DNA of 64,000 nucleotides from the NCBI GenBank assembly GCA_013398955.1, contig VWPU01019139.1, positions 62,001 through 126,000 of the forward strand. The letters run 5' to 3'. A program made the translations under genes and the position numbers. Position 1 is the stretch's first letter; each line of letters begins with the position of its first letter. Of the stretch, positions 22,700 to 34,499 are shown in pieces. This DNA comes from Callaeas wilsoni. Taxonomy: Eukaryota; Chordata; Aves; Passeriformes; Callaeidae. The notes beneath the pieces were generated by a model that ran no database searches, was not told the origin of the DNA, and saw only the letters and a list, made by a program, of their open reading frames with translations.

Positions 22700-22930
22700 A
22701 TCGAGATCACCACCCCGAGATAAATCTCTTCCTGCCATCGGATGGAAGAGAGAAGCAGTTACTGTGGGCTTTGCCTCCAGGGTTTTTATCATGGGGAAAC
22801 ACATGCAAATTAATGGCTCACCCCAATATAAATCAGTCGTGCCAGACCATTTGCAGGCTGCGATTCAGACACACGATGTCTCTGATCTGCAGGCAAGGAG
22901 CGAGTTCAGTCGTGCCTTTGCAGTTGTGTG
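22700..22930. promoter_or_regulatory. Candidate conserved noncoding element (fused octamer-homeodomain site, retained CpGs)
   Basis: ATGCAAATTAAT at 22803-22814 fuses a POU octamer to a homeodomain TTAAT core. The surrounding 200 bp keeps several CpGs (near 22690, 22716, 22739, 22838, 22861, 22874) in otherwise mixed DNA. That is unusual for neutral avian sequence and typical of constrained elements. No supported open frame. Confidence 0.45.
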
Positions 22931-23099
22931 CAAAGGCTCCCACTGAGTGCAGCCACCTCTGAGCTGGCCCCTGTGCCCAGGCCATGCTCCTTTCCTCATG
23001 GATTTTTCAGTCTAATAGCACTGTTGATCTGGCCTTTGTGTCTGCTTAAAGTCAGCATTCCTCGGGGAATGTTGCAGAGCACTAGCAGCTGCACAGCCT

Positions 23100-23410
23100 G
23101 AAGGTGGGCTCCTATATTATTTCTTCATTAATATTTGTTGTTCATAAATATATATTCACTCCTATTTATCACAAGAACACCGATTAAGAACGATAAATTC
23201 TAACTGTGGGGAATATTTCAGTCCAGCTTTATTAAAAAGTGATTTTTTAAAATGTTGCCGAGGCTTTTAGCCAGTTAGGTGCTACTAAATATTTAAATCT
23301 GTATCTCTTGTGGCATGCTGAATTACAGCAAGGGGATATTTAATGTTCCCATTTCCCCAGCATAAATCTGTGAAAGATTGACTGGAAGAAAAATACAGTC
23401 ATGAACAGCC
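23100..23410. promoter_or_regulatory. Candidate conserved noncoding element (AT-rich)
   Basis: An AT-rich block with TTCATTAATATTTG near 23124, TTCATAAATATATATTC, TATTTATCAC (GATA/CDX-like) and AAATATTTAAATC near 23287-23299. It is followed by a CpG-rich block, giving a sharp compositional edge near 23410. Function is inferred. Confidence 0.4.
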
Positions 23411-23429
23411 CACGTACTTGCTGAATGCT

Positions 23430-23600
23430 CTCTCGTGCCATGCACCCACTCGCACATCCCTGCCACTGGCAGCAGTCCAGCCTGGAGGCGGGTGATTGCC
23501 CCCACAGTCACGCTGTGGTCACCCTGCCGGACCGAGCTGGGCCGGGGCCTCTGGGCCGGGGACGTGGAAGGACCCTCTCAGTCGCTGGCCATCCAGGTCT
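23430..23600. promoter_or_regulatory. CpG-rich segment
   Basis: About a dozen CpGs lie within 170 bp (for example GGCGGG, CCGGACCGAG, GGGCCGGGG, GACGTGG), much denser than the desert background. It is too short for a confident CpG island call. It abuts an AT-rich candidate element on each side. Confidence 0.4.
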
Positions 23601-23639
23601 GGCACACGGCGGCTGCTGTCAGCGCCAGGAGCAATGAGC

Positions 23640-23860
23640 ACCAGGAGGCCTGTTACCCGCCAATTACAGAGGGTTTATTGTTCGGCCGTGTGCCTGGTTT
23701 ACAATACGAAAAGCTTTCGACGGTTAAATGGTACTAATATTAACCTCTCCCTCATGGGTTCTAACAGTCTCCACCACTAAAAGTGTGATTAACAAATTAA
23801 GTCATCTGGAAGGGATTGGCATGTGGTGTTAAACAATGGTATAATGAATTTTTTTATGAA
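23640..23860. promoter_or_regulatory. Strong candidate conserved noncoding element with retained CpGs
   Basis: The block runs from CCGCCAATTACAG to the AT-rich end near 23860. It combines AT-rich homeodomain-type cores (CAATTACAG, GATTAACAAATTAAG, AATGGTATAATG) with CpGs at TTCGG, GGCCG, TACGA, TTCGACGG. Retained CpGs within AT-rich text suggest purifying constraint on a nucleotide level. A minus or plus coding role is unlikely since all frames stop. Confidence 0.5.
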
Positions 23861-24329
23861 GTCTGAACCCTTGGCTGCATGGAGAGAGGAAGCCCCATTG
23901 CCCTTGCATGATGACTATGGCAGCAGCTAAATGCGGTGGGAGGACTGAGCCCTGGTATGGTTCCCAGGGGGAGGAGGAGGCAGATCAGGACAGCGCTGAG
24001 GCTGGCGAGGCAGACAGGCTGTCTGGGCCTGCTTGAGGCTCTGGGATTTCTCATGGTCCTCACTGAGCCAAGGGCTCTCCCCTGCTGCAGGGGCACAAGC
24101 TGGTTGCCGCTTGGCTTTGTGGCTCCATATAGTGCTTGTAACAGTCACAGAGGCTCGGAAAAATGGCTCTTGAGGAGGCTGCAGGGCAGTGATGACGTAT
24201 CTGCTCTTGTCTGGGGAGGACACCTGGATGGCCCAAGCACATCCTCTGTGGGCACGTGGATGGCAAGCGCTGCGACCTCTGCTGTGGGGCCAGCCTGGAG
24301 TGAGGCACTCCTGGCGCTCCTCTAACCTG
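23861..24329. other. GC-moderate spacer, nothing recognised
   Basis: Overlapping open frames of 80-138 codons on both strands match nothing. Confidence 0.45.
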
Positions 24330-24480
24330 CTGGTGCTAACCACTCAGCACACTATACACGGCAATTCTATTCTGATGTGGAAAAGCTTTAAAGTACATAC
24401 ACCTGCTGGCAGGTGACTCTAAAAAGCTGTTATTTGCTTCTGAAAAGCAATCCAAGACTGGCCTTAAACAGCCTATTTGG
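24330..24480. promoter_or_regulatory. Small candidate regulatory element
   Basis: A short AT-richer segment with TTTAAAGTACATACACCTG (E-box-like CACCTG near 24400), CAGGTGAC (second E-box near 24411) and TATTTGGGAATAAGC. The two E-box-type cores are 10 bases apart. Function is inferred. Confidence 0.3.
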
Positions 24481-25139
24481 GAATAAGCAAGGGCTGGGGC
24501 TGGCGGTTCCCTCTCAGTATCCCCTTCTCCTGCTGCTCCTTTCCCCTCTTCTTTTGCTCTCATTTCCTGGCCTGTCCATGGTCTGTGGTGGGGCTCAGAA
24601 GCTGAACCACCATGAGGAGCAACCCCCCTTCCTGCCCCCTCCAACTGCATCCCAGGCCTGTCCCCAGCTGTGGCTCCACAGTGTCCCAAGTATTGCCAGC
24701 ATGGGGAGGATGATGCTGTCTGTGGCTGTGGAAAACATGCACTGCCAAACCAAGCTTCCTGATTGAGGAAAAGAATCAGGCAAGTCCTCTTCAGCCCTGA
24801 AAACAGACCTGGGATCTGTCAAGCTAGGGGTGGCAAACCCTCTGCACAGGGGCCATGCTGGCCAGTGAGGCAGGGCTGGGTCTGTGGCCAAGGGTGCTGG
24901 AGAGCAAACTGTGTGCCTGGGACAGCACACAAAGGCTGGCCATGGTAACACGTCCTGGCTGCTTCCCATCTCCCGCCCTGGCAGAGTGAGCGAGGGATGG
25001 AAGGCACAGCCTCTGCAGCGGGGCTGCTGTGCTCCAACAGCTGATGCTGTTGGAGACAACAGAGAGCCGGAGGCTCCTCCAGCCTTGAAGGAGTCACTGT
25101 TCGAGTGCTGGCAGAGCCATGTGCTGCACTTCAATGCAG
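24481..25139. other. GC-moderate spacer, nothing recognised
   Basis: A 182-codon minus-strand open frame (24595-25143) overlaps several others and is Cys/Ser/Pro-rich with no domain. No repeat. Confidence 0.45.
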
Positions 25140-25500
25140 GCACCGAGAATATTCATATTGTGATTTATTCCATTCTGTTTCTCCATTGATTTTAATTAAG
25201 TTCACTCTCTCCTGCCAAGCCTGGGGAACACAAGCAAAAATTTAAAATGCTGAAAGTCAGCTTGCTTTGCACTTGAGTCTTCCCAGCCTTCCAGAGAAGA
25301 GAGGGAAGGGGGCCTGCACCACCACAAGGGCATTTCCTGTGCTTTGCTGGTCCCCAAATAATAAACATAAAATTAAAATCCTGTTAGGAGAATCACAAAA
25401 GCTATTATAGCTCAGCAACTGATATTGACTGCGATCAAATCTTTTATGTGATTCACAGCATTCTGGGTTGCTCACGTTCACACCTTGATCATGTTAGCTC
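25140..25500. promoter_or_regulatory. Candidate conserved noncoding element (two AT-rich halves)
   Basis: The first half (25140-25265) carries TATTCATATTGTGATTTATTCC and TTTTAATTAAG (TTAATTAA at 25192-25199). The second half (25355-25480) carries AATAATAAACATAAAATTAAAATC and ATTATAGC. They are split by a mixed segment. Both lack meaningful open frames. Function is inferred. Confidence 0.4.
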
Positions 25501-25859
25501 GGGCTTGATGTGTTTCTTCTCCCACACTGAAACAAAGCAAAAAGAACGACAAAAAAATCCAATCTAATCCTGCTGTATCAGTTTGTGTCAGACTTTTGCC
25601 ATGAGCAGAAGTGTCTGGTGCTGCTGTGTGGCCTCTAAAGACAGGGTCCTCCTGGGAACAGGTGTTCGCTCTGGCAGTGGATGTGCCATCCCTGTCCTAC
25701 ACAGCACTGGGGCTGGCCTGGAAAACCCTATGAGGGCTCTGGCCAGCAAGGGTGCCATTGCCTACATCACGTCCATCGCCTAGGGCACATCTGTGATGAT
25801 GCTGCTGTCCAGGGGAGTGGCAAGGATGCTCTATAGTGCCCCTTTCATGGAGTCAGGGG
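25501..25859. other. Spacer, nothing recognised
   Basis: A 66-codon frame at 25583-25783 matches nothing. Confidence 0.45.
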
Positions 25860-26340
25860 CAATGTTGTACTTTTGCAACCTACAACTTTTAAATAATCTT
25901 TGCATGTCTCTTGAATATTACAGGCAAGAAAAAGCAGTCACCAAAAGTAACAATCCTTAAATCAGAAACTGGTTTAAAGAACTTGAGTTATACCGTTATC
26001 TATCTTCATGGTATTTCTCAAAAGTCAGACATTCTTCATATCAGATAGGGTGATACAAGGATAGGGGTACCTCTAATTCAACTCTAATTTTAATTAATAT
26101 GGTCATCAAATTGGACATGAAGAACTAGGAGACCTCAGCAAAAATTCTGAAGGGATATAAACCAGGACAATTTACTGTTTGCCCACCTGTGCTCTCCTCT
26201 ACTCATTGGCAGTCATAGTGACTTGGTTTCTGATAGACGTCTGGAAATACCTGCACTAATCTCTTTAGAAAGTTTAATGGCCTTGAGTCATTCACTTTTT
26301 GTAATGTTTTAACTACTAGGGAATAAAAATGGCAAGATTG
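25860..26340. promoter_or_regulatory. AT-rich block, weak candidate element
   Basis: AT-rich with TTTTAATTAATATGG near 26088-26102, TTATACCGTTATC and TTTAACTACTAGGG. Motifs are more scattered than in the stronger blocks. Confidence 0.3.
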
Positions 26341-27339
26341 TTACAATAGCACTCCAGGTCATATCCATCTCCCTTTGGCTAAAGGTCTGGATTCGCTGGA
26401 AGCAGCCTCCCTCCAGCAGGAGGCGAGCCCAGCTGGCTGAACCTGCTGTCCACCTTGCCCGCCTGGTAACTGGTGAAATGCCAGGGAGGATGTTGTGTGC
26501 CATGGATCTGGCCACTGGCCGGCAGGTGTCAACTGCCCTGAGGGGACAGAAACTCATTGCGCTCCATGTTCTCACCACTGAACCCACTGGCTATTTCAGG
26601 AGAGCAGGAATTTAATTGTTCTTAAGGACAGGGTTAAAGACACAAGGAAAGAGGCCCACGGGAGCAGGTCAGGAATGGACCCATGGGCAGGATGACAGGT
26701 GACAGGGTACACGGCAAGGGGCTGTCCTTCCCTGCCTGTGTGTCACCCACGGTCAGAGCCAGCCCCAGGGGCTGGGACACCCGGGTTCAGCACTGCAGGA
26801 ATTAGGTGAAACTGCTCGAGAAAAGCTGCCTGGGGCAGCTGCTGTGACAGAGCTCGGCAGCACCAGAGGAAGAACACTCAGAAGAGCTCTGGGGTACTGC
26901 AGACAGCCCTGGCTGTCCTCAGACCAGTGACGTGGCCCCAGGCTCCCTGGGACAGCAGATGCAGGCAAAGAGGAGGGGCTGGGTGACAGCCTGATCCCTG
27001 CCATGTGTGAGCTTGGCGCTGGCAAGAGTGAAGTGTAGGCTGGAGACTGCTTTCATTTCCTCCTTGATGTGACCTCCCCAATGCCCGCCATGTGGCTGGG
27101 CACAGAGAACAGGGACAAGGCATGAGAATGAGGGGCATCATCAGGCACGTTTGGCAGTGCTGGTTGGTACAGTCTGAGCTGGCTCAAGGCAGAGGAGGGG
27201 GGCACAGTGACACTGTGCTGATAGTCCCAGCCAGGAGTTTTGGTGGGGACTCTAAGATTAGTGGAGACACACAGGTGACAACAGGCCAGGTGGCACACAC
27301 TAGGTGCAAGTGTCCTGTGTGGCTCTGTCTTATTAGATA
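26341..27339. other. Gene-free, GC-moderate stretch
   Basis: Open frames up to 92 codons match nothing. No repeat is visible. Confidence 0.5.
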
Positions 27340-27610
27340 AAACATTGACTTTGGCATAAATGTCACCTGGTTCTGAGCTGGCGTTACTCAAATGAGCTTC
27401 TGAGTGATAGAAAGTCTCCATTAAGCACATTTCTGGAGTCTTCTGGCTGGGTCTTGCACAATGTCCACAGTAAGTACTGCAATTTGTGGCCCAGCCTTTG
27501 GATTAACTGATGAAAATCAATTAATTAATTCTTTCCTAATTGCAGCCTTGTATCATGCATCAGTTACATTATTCTGAGTGGGTATAATGACATAGCTTCA
27601 AGTAAGTCAC
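27340..27610. promoter_or_regulatory. Candidate conserved noncoding element
   Basis: AT-rich ends flank a short mixed core. TTAATTAATT lies at 27521-27530, next to GATTAACTGATGAAAATC and CCTAATTGC. ACATTGACTTTGGCATAAATGTCACC at its 5' end resembles a nuclear-receptor/homeodomain mix. Function is inferred. Confidence 0.4.
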
Positions 27611-28534
27611 TCCTGGTGGGAGGGAAGGAGGTGATCTGGCTCCTCGCAGCTGCAGATTCTGCCCTCAGAGCTCTGTCTCTCATCACCTTGAACCAATGCC
27701 GCTCTCCAGCTGGTCCCCAGTCTAGGTGTCAGGACTTGTTGGTGCTGCTCCAGATGTGGGGGCTTGGTCTGCCTCCCCCAGACTGCGGGATTCTGCATCA
27801 GGAAGCACTGACTGGGGCCACTTCCCTTCCCTCTCCCAGCGGAGTCTGGCGTGGCCTCAGGGCAGTGCCACAAGTGTCCCAGCCCCTGCGTGGGGCCAGG
27901 GGAGCCAGGCTGGGAGTCAGTGCAGAGCTGTGTTGCAATGAGGCAAGGAAGCTTCAGAGCCTCTTTGCTCTTTCCGTGCAGTGCCAGGAGCCTGTTTGCT
28001 TTGCAGCAGCTCCTTTGCTGACTGCTAAGCTCTGCTGGTCTCAGAGGTGGCTGCTGAGGGGACTGTCAGAGCCCCTCTAGCCAAGGGGGCTAAAGGGAAC
28101 TTCTTAGAGTTGCCAGGAAAGGAAACATGTGCCAAGGTTTGCTGTATTTGATCCTTTCCTCTCTGTGGTGATGGTCTGCTGGAGGAATGACCCTCATGCT
28201 GCATTTCATGTTTGTGTTGGCTGTAAGACAGCGCTTCCAAACCAGGGCAAAGCCCAGCCAGCCCAGCTCACACCAGCGTGTGTGGTCCTGTTGGTACCAT
28301 TGTCTGGTGCTAAGGTCTCTGGTACTGCTGTCACCGACGAAGTGTCCCGAGTAGCAGGGCATCCCTGGACCATGACAGTCCAACCAAACTCTGAGTGCTT
28401 TTGGGAAGAACTGGCTGCTCGGCGTGGTGCTTGACACCTTGCTGGCCACGGGCCCAGCAATGGCACCCACCACACCGGGGCACAGTGGCCATATCAGTGC
28501 CTGCAGCACTGAGCTCACCCTGCCATCCTGGCAA
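27611..28534. other. Gene-free, GC-moderate stretch
   Basis: Overlapping open frames up to 154 codons (27616-28080 +) and 149 codons (28090-28539 -) match nothing. Confidence 0.45.
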
Positions 28535-28660
28535 ATCATTATTTATGCTTTCAGACCCTGCTAACTCACAGATAATTAATGTCAGGAAGCTGCCATGGTG
28601 CCGTGGCTAATAGCTCAGCAAAAGGAGACACATTGGTCAATTAGCAGCTATTTGATCTGA
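28535..28660. promoter_or_regulatory. Small candidate regulatory element
   Basis: AATCATTATTTATGC, ACAGATAATTAATGTC (GATAA next to TTAAT) and GGCTAATAGC, CAATTAGCAGC lie within 125 bp. Three homeodomain-type cores in a short stretch suggest a compact enhancer module. Confidence 0.35.
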
Positions 28661-28964
28661 CAGTAACAGCAAAGGGCAGATCTGACTGCCAACCCCTCTG
28701 TCCCTCTCCCTCCCTCCCTCTCCTTCCCTTGTGTCAGGGCTCCAGGCGGGCAGACGTGGAGACCATTGGAGGATGGAAAGGACCCACAGACACAGCCTTT
28801 GCCCTGTGCTTGCTGCAGCATCATCGAGGCTGGCGTGGGCACCGAGTGCCTGGCTGGATGCGGAGGTATGCGCTGGCATCCTAGCCATCACCTCGTCACC
28901 CAGACATGGGGACGGGGTGGAACAGCAGAGAACCCACTGCAGTGACAAACCCCCTTTACTGGGA
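28661..28964. other. Spacer with a short pyrimidine tract
   Basis: A C/T-rich tract (CCCT repeats) lies at about 28695-28730. Otherwise nothing is recognised. Confidence 0.5.
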
Positions 28965-29225
28965 GATAAGCTGTTTTCCTCTGGAGAAGCCCATGTTATG
29001 AATTTTGCAATACTGTTAAAACATTAAATTAGAAAGAGACCTCAGAGCAACAGAGAAGTAATATCTGCATATGTGAGGCCTCCAACTCTAGGCACAGCAA
29101 TATTAGAGGATTTGTGAAGTTTAACGCTATTCCTTCATCTCGGGGCTGAGGCCATAAAATGAGACACCATGATTCACCTGAAAATAAAAACATATAGAGG
29201 ATGAGGCTAGATCTGTTCTATCCCC
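28965..29225. promoter_or_regulatory. Weak candidate element (AT-rich)
   Basis: The segment has AACATTAAATTAG near 29021-29033 and AAAATAAAAACATATAG, with few open frames. Evidence is compositional only. Confidence 0.25.
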
Positions 29226-29579
29226 TCTGAGAGGATTGTCAGTGACCCAATCTGCTGTTTGCTGCCACAGCTGTGACACTTTCCCCAGCACAGCATCCAT
29301 CAGCTCTGCATGCAGTGGGGCTGGGGAGATGCCCATTTGTTTTCAGCACCTGTGCTGCTATCGCTGGTCAGGGTGGTCTGGGACCCAGCTCCCTGTGCTC
29401 AGCCAGCTGTGAGCAGAGCAGACCTCTGAGAACTCCCAGGGGCTTCTCTCTCTGCAGGCCACTCTGTCCTTGGCAATGCTAGGCACTTCCAGGGCTGTGC
29501 TACTTTCCTCTGCCACTCTCTGGGGGTTGTTGGTGTCAGGACCTGGGGTTAGTTTTGCTTCTCTGTAGCAAGAGACTCC
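29226..29579. other. Spacer, nothing recognised
   Basis: Short open frames without homology; no repeat. Confidence 0.45.
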
Positions 29580-29830
29580 GATTACACTCAGTCTCCTTCA
29601 GAAAACTAATGCTTTAATACTCAGTCTTGTCCAATGAGGGCTATTCCTAGAACAATATTTAATTAAGCTCTCTGGCTCTCTGTGATGCACCACTGATCTG
29701 CACAGGTGCACTTACCTTCATCAGGTCTTTTGAAATCAGCTGCAACTGAAATTAGAATAAACTGTAAAATTTATAGGCTGTTCCCTTCCTTTGTAATTAG
29801 CACCGTAAGTGTGTGATGAGAGGCCTCAGG
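29580..29830. promoter_or_regulatory. Candidate conserved noncoding element
   Basis: A well-delimited block with TTAATTAA at 29659-29666, TAATTA at 29794-29799, GCTTTAATACTC, a CACAGGTGCAC E-box near 29700 and GAAATTAGAATAAAC. The mix of homeodomain and E-box cores in a gene-free block is enhancer-like. Function is inferred. Confidence 0.45.
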
Positions 29831-31789
29831 CCAGGGGAAGGAGCCATTGTGCTGTTTACTAGTACCAGTCTTGCTCTGCAGCCTGGTCCAGCATCATCCC
29901 CCCTAGATGGAGCTCTGCAAAAACATTTGGAAGGCAGGAAATAGAACTCTCCGGTTGTCCTGCAGTCCCCGTGGACTGGTCATTAGGAAAATCTTGGGTT
30001 TGATCTTTGTGCTGGGGTGGGCAGGAGCCAATCCCATGGTCTGCACACAGGAGTGGGATGGGGCACCCTCGGTGCAGTGAGAGCAGGTGGGTGCTCCGGA
30101 GTGGCCAGCCCATGGGTGATGGCTGAGCAGCTTCAGCAGAGAGTCTGGTGCTGGCAATGGCCTGCCCGGGCTGTGCTCCAGCAGCAGAGCAGCCCTGTGG
30201 CCAGTGCTGCTCCTTCTGCTCTGGCCCTGGGGGACTCTGTGCCACTCCTCAGTTCCACGGCTGTTTCCCTGAAACCCTCAGTGCTGCCTTTTCCCTCCTC
30301 TGGGGCTGCAGAAGGAGCAGGAGGATCAGCATTTGCTTTATACAGGGTGAGCTCCTTGGCATCAGAGCCCCCCTTGTTATTTCTGTAAGTGCCCCCTGGC
30401 ACACCAGGCTCTGGCATTGGATGGCTTTGGTCCTGGGACAATGAGATGATGGCATCAGAAGAACACTTGTTTGCTGAGAGTGGTGCTGCCTTTGTACCTG
30501 AGCAGTTTCAGAGCTCACTGTGCTCTGATCATCCCTCCTGCTCTCAGCCCACAGCTCTGCCAGCCCCTCACCATCTCCAAGGCTCAGTGAAGGCTCAGTC
30601 TGTACCTCTGGCTCATGGATGGTTGAGCACGAGATGGAATTTGAGCTCAGGTACAAAATCTGGCATTTTGCAGGTCCCAGACCAGAGAAGTGATTCTGCT
30701 TATCCAACCTGACCTATTGCCAAAGACATGCCAGAGCAGGAGGGGTGAGAGGAAGGAGCTGCCCGGAAGGACCTGCCCGGAAGGATCTGCAACGAAAGAG
30801 CTAGAAGGGAAAGCTAAGACATCCAAGGCACCCTGGATATTTGAAAGCCCAGCAGGTGCAAGAGGCAGTCAATTGAGCTAAGTGGTGGGGATGTCCATCC
30901 TGATGATCCTTCTGTTATCAACTAGAAAATCTTAGACTGTAAAGTAGAAAAAATTTCTAAATGACTGAAAAGAAAGTCTGCCTGTGTTATTGCATGAAAG
31001 GGAGAAGAAGGGAGATCAAACCCATAGTGACAGCACAGTTGATAAGCCTGTGGAGGAATGAAAGAGAGAAGCCAGAGAGGTGGGAGCACAAGTGGGGGCC
31101 CAGGACTGAGGCAAAGGACAGCACGTGTGATGTTACCATGGCCACTGCTGGCTCTGCAGACTGTGAGGTGCTGCCAAAGCCCTGGACAGTGTTGCAGACA
31201 GTTTGGCATTAATGCATCCAGACAGGGGAGGCTGAGGACAGGGCTGGAGGCAGGAATGATGCTGTGGGAAGGAGCGGTGTGCCCGAGATTCTTCCCAGGG
31301 CTCCCCAGTACTGTTTCCCCTGGAAACTAGGACCAGTGAGAGAACAGAGACCACAACAGGGAAGGTGCTCTGGGGTGCAGGAGAAGGAGAAGCTCAGTTC
31401 TTCTTATGCCAGTGTGGAAGCAGGTTAACCAAGTTGTGCCTTTCTCTTTTGTTGCCTCTTGGGATATTTTGGGTAACCACTCTGGAGACGACTCATATGA
31501 ATCTTCATCTGGCAGAGCTGCATGAAGCTTCCTTGGCATCACTTACACCACACAAGGACTGGTGCAACCAATTTCTGTTTTCATGAGTATTGCACCGAGG
31601 CTGGTGGAGATTTTCCTCCTGAAGTACTGAGTACTTGAGTCCCAGGAAGTGGCCAGTGTCTGATCTGGAGCGCTTGGAATAGGAGGGCAGCTGCACACAC
31701 CTCCAGGTGTGGTACAATTGTATGGGACATGTTGCTGTGCTAGCTCATGACCCAAGATGCTGGCCGGCCTTTCCACCTTATCCATGGCC
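29831..31789. other. Gene-free stretch
   Basis: Overlapping open frames up to 152 codons (30249-30707 -) match nothing. A short duplication of CCCGGAAGGA-type text lies at about 30760-30786. The patch 30915-30970 is A-rich. No transposon is visible. Confidence 0.45.
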
Positions 31790-31980
31790 CATGCCAGTGT
31801 GATTACTCCTTTGGTTTCACAAGCACTAAATTAATTCACAAATTTGATATACCTAAAAAAGACATATTGTCATAAAATCAGCTAGCTGAGTACTCCCCGA
31901 TGAAAATGAAGTGCTGCTGTGCCTCAGAAGTGCTGGTTCTGGATCATTTCTCTATTAAATATTTGGCGAAGTCTGACTGA
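31790..31980. promoter_or_regulatory. Weak candidate element (AT-rich)
   Basis: CACTAAATTAATTCAC near 31824, AAATTTGATATACC and CATATTGTCATAAAATC, followed by TATTAAATATTTGG near 31953. Compositional evidence only. Confidence 0.3.
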
Positions 31981-32999
31981 AGCCTGGTGTCCACTCTGCT
32001 CAGCCCTTTCCACACCCTGGATGTCATCTTGTTCCTGCACTTATGAAGGCAAGGCATCCCGTGCAAGCAGGTTCTCACTGTCCACTGGGATCTGGGCTGC
32101 AAGTCTGCAGGGCAGAGCTCCCATCAGCACCCTTGTGTCCTTGGGGTCTGTCCTGTGATGATGCTACTCATAGAGAGCATGTATCTCCTGCACCTGGGCT
32201 CAGGGACTCAGAGTGTTTATGAGTGGTGAATTCTGCTGCCTTGACAGATAGTTGGGAAGATGGTTGGATCAGCTGCTGACCCTGGGGAAGTGGCAGGGCT
32301 CGGTACAGTGCTCAGACACTCCCTGGAGGGCTGGAGTTAATGCGTTTGACTTGTACAGCAGGAGCAAAATGTTTCGCTGCCTCAGAGCATCGCTGGGGGA
32401 GTGAGGGCCAGGGAGCTGTGTCTACCCTGTTTAACAGGCAGGAGCAGGAACGTGACTATCACTCCAGACAGCTGCTCCTGCTGCTGCTGTGCCTTGCAGC
32501 GCTTGACTGGTCTCTTTCCTGCCACCCTTGCCATGCGCTCCCTGCGCTGCAGGTCAGCCTGGTCTCCCTCACTTGGGTTCTGTGCTCTGAACAGGGCATG
32601 TAGCATGCTTATCCCTGACCGTTCCCATTGCACCTCAGCAGAGGCTCTTCTTCAGCCTGAGCTGACAGCAGGGATTGTGCCCAGTCCAGACACCCACAAC
32701 CCCCTCCCAGCACTCCCTCATGGAATTTTGATGGGCACATAACACAGCTCAAGGCTTATTACACTCCTAGAAAGAAGGAAGCTTTGAAAGATCCCCCCAA
32801 ACCAAATTCCAACTGCAGAACAGTTAGCTCTTGTCAGCGTTAGTGCTCCTGAGCAGCCGCTGGCAAGGACAGATGGGACAGGGTTTGCAAGTTCAGCTCT
32901 TGCCTTTTTGGGGCATCTTGGCTGCTGTGCCAGAAGGAGGAGGAATGTTATAGCTGAGCCTGGAACATTTTGCAGTGGCATTTCTCTTAGCAGGTTTAT
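31981..32999. other. Gene-free, GC-moderate stretch
   Basis: Open frames up to 113 codons match nothing; no repeat. Confidence 0.5.
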
Positions 33000-33310
33000 G
33001 ATCTTTTCTGCCTCAGCTGGGAAGCCAGCAGGACTGAATAAATCTCCAGGCCAACAAAAGCCCAGGATGTTTTCACAATCGCCAGGATTTTATTAATTTA
33101 CAAGTACGTTATTGCATTTCTTCCTTCGTAAGAGCAGCTTCCACTTAGATGGGAAGTCCTTTAGTGTGTTTGGGTCGCAAAGCTGGTAAAACTCTGCAAA
33201 GGGTCACCTGCTGAGTATTTGTGCCATTAATTCCAGTAACCTGCAAATGTGAAAAGGCGAATTTGGTGCTTTCATTTGTCAGGTATTGCAGTTCTTTGCA
33301 GAAGGAAGAG
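33000..33310. promoter_or_regulatory. Candidate conserved noncoding element with retained CpGs
   Basis: TTTTATTAATTTAC, GCCATTAATTCC and CATTTGTCAGG cores are combined with CpGs at ATCGCC, TACGTT, TTCGTAAG, GTCGCAAAG and GGCGAATTTGG. The retention of CpG in AT-rich DNA suggests constraint. No supported open frame. Confidence 0.45.
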
Positions 33311-34499
33311 ACTGCCAGTCACCTCCATGCCATGGGACGCCCTGGCTCTGGGAGCAGAGGTGACTGTGTCACCTGGCTGGTGGGTTATGAGGCTCTTGCA
33401 CAGCCTACAAGTTCCACCAGCACTTGGTGCAAACACAGGCTCTTCCTCCATCACATTTTCTTTCAGTTCTCAGTATTTCTGGCATAAATACATACTGGCA
33501 CCTCCTTTGAAAGGACACAGTTGTCATCAGAACCTGAAAAAGCTGGTTTATTACTATGATACTTCTCACTGCTTCTGGAGTGAAATACCTCTGTTTTTAT
33601 CTATGTTTTGGGACCTGTCGACCCCTCCCATAACAACAGTTAAATGAGCTGCAGAGACCAAAGCAGCAGGGCTGGGGTGTTTTTGGCTGGCACATGGTGT
33701 GGGGGATGCTGGCAGGATTGCATCTGTGGCCTGGGCAGGCATACTTCTGCCTCAAGGAGGGGAGAAAGGCCAGGATCTGAGCTGTACCTCAGGGGCAGAC
33801 AGCACATAAAGCAGTGCCTGCAGGAACCTGTGGTGACAGCGGCTCCATCTGACTCAGCAGAAGCTTCACCATCCACATTTTCATACCCACTTTGGCAGGT
33901 TGCTGTGCCCTGTACAGGGAATGGTCCAAGCATGCCCTTCACTGGCAGCTTTATGCAAGCCCTCAACTGAGCTGCTTTCTATTGCCCACTGAGTCAAGGT
34001 GGGCATCAAATTGAGCTTGTGCCTGTGTTACCATTTGGGGCCCCTCTGCCATGGCAGGTGTCTCTTGTCTTCAGCCCAAATGCCCCTTGGCCGTGGTCCT
34101 GTGCCAGCTGTGGCTTTTGCTGTGCATCTGCAGGAGAGCATGGGGCAGCAGGCGCAGCTCGACAGCCCTCTTTGCAGAACTGAGGGGCCAAGGGCACTTT
34201 TTCAGCTGTTTTCTGCCCTTAAGAGCTGCAGTCCTAGATGGATCTTTTTCATCCTTCTGAGATGGACCATGAAAGAGGAAGACACATGGGCACAAGCTGA
34301 CACCTGTCCTGTAGAACGTCTTCTCCTCGGAGACAGGCTGACAAGGCAGATCTCACCCTGGGAATGCTGTGGGAAGCTGGAATGTGGGATCTGGTCCAGC
34401 AGTGGAGTGTGGCCATGAGGCTTCCCACAGCCCATTCCTCCCTCTCAAGTCTCGCGAAGCCAGTGGGTTTGTGTGGCAGGCAGGGCCCCTCCCCACCAG
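33311..34499. other. Gene-free stretch
   Basis: Open frames up to 139 codons (33999-34418 +) match nothing. No repeat is visible. Confidence 0.5.
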
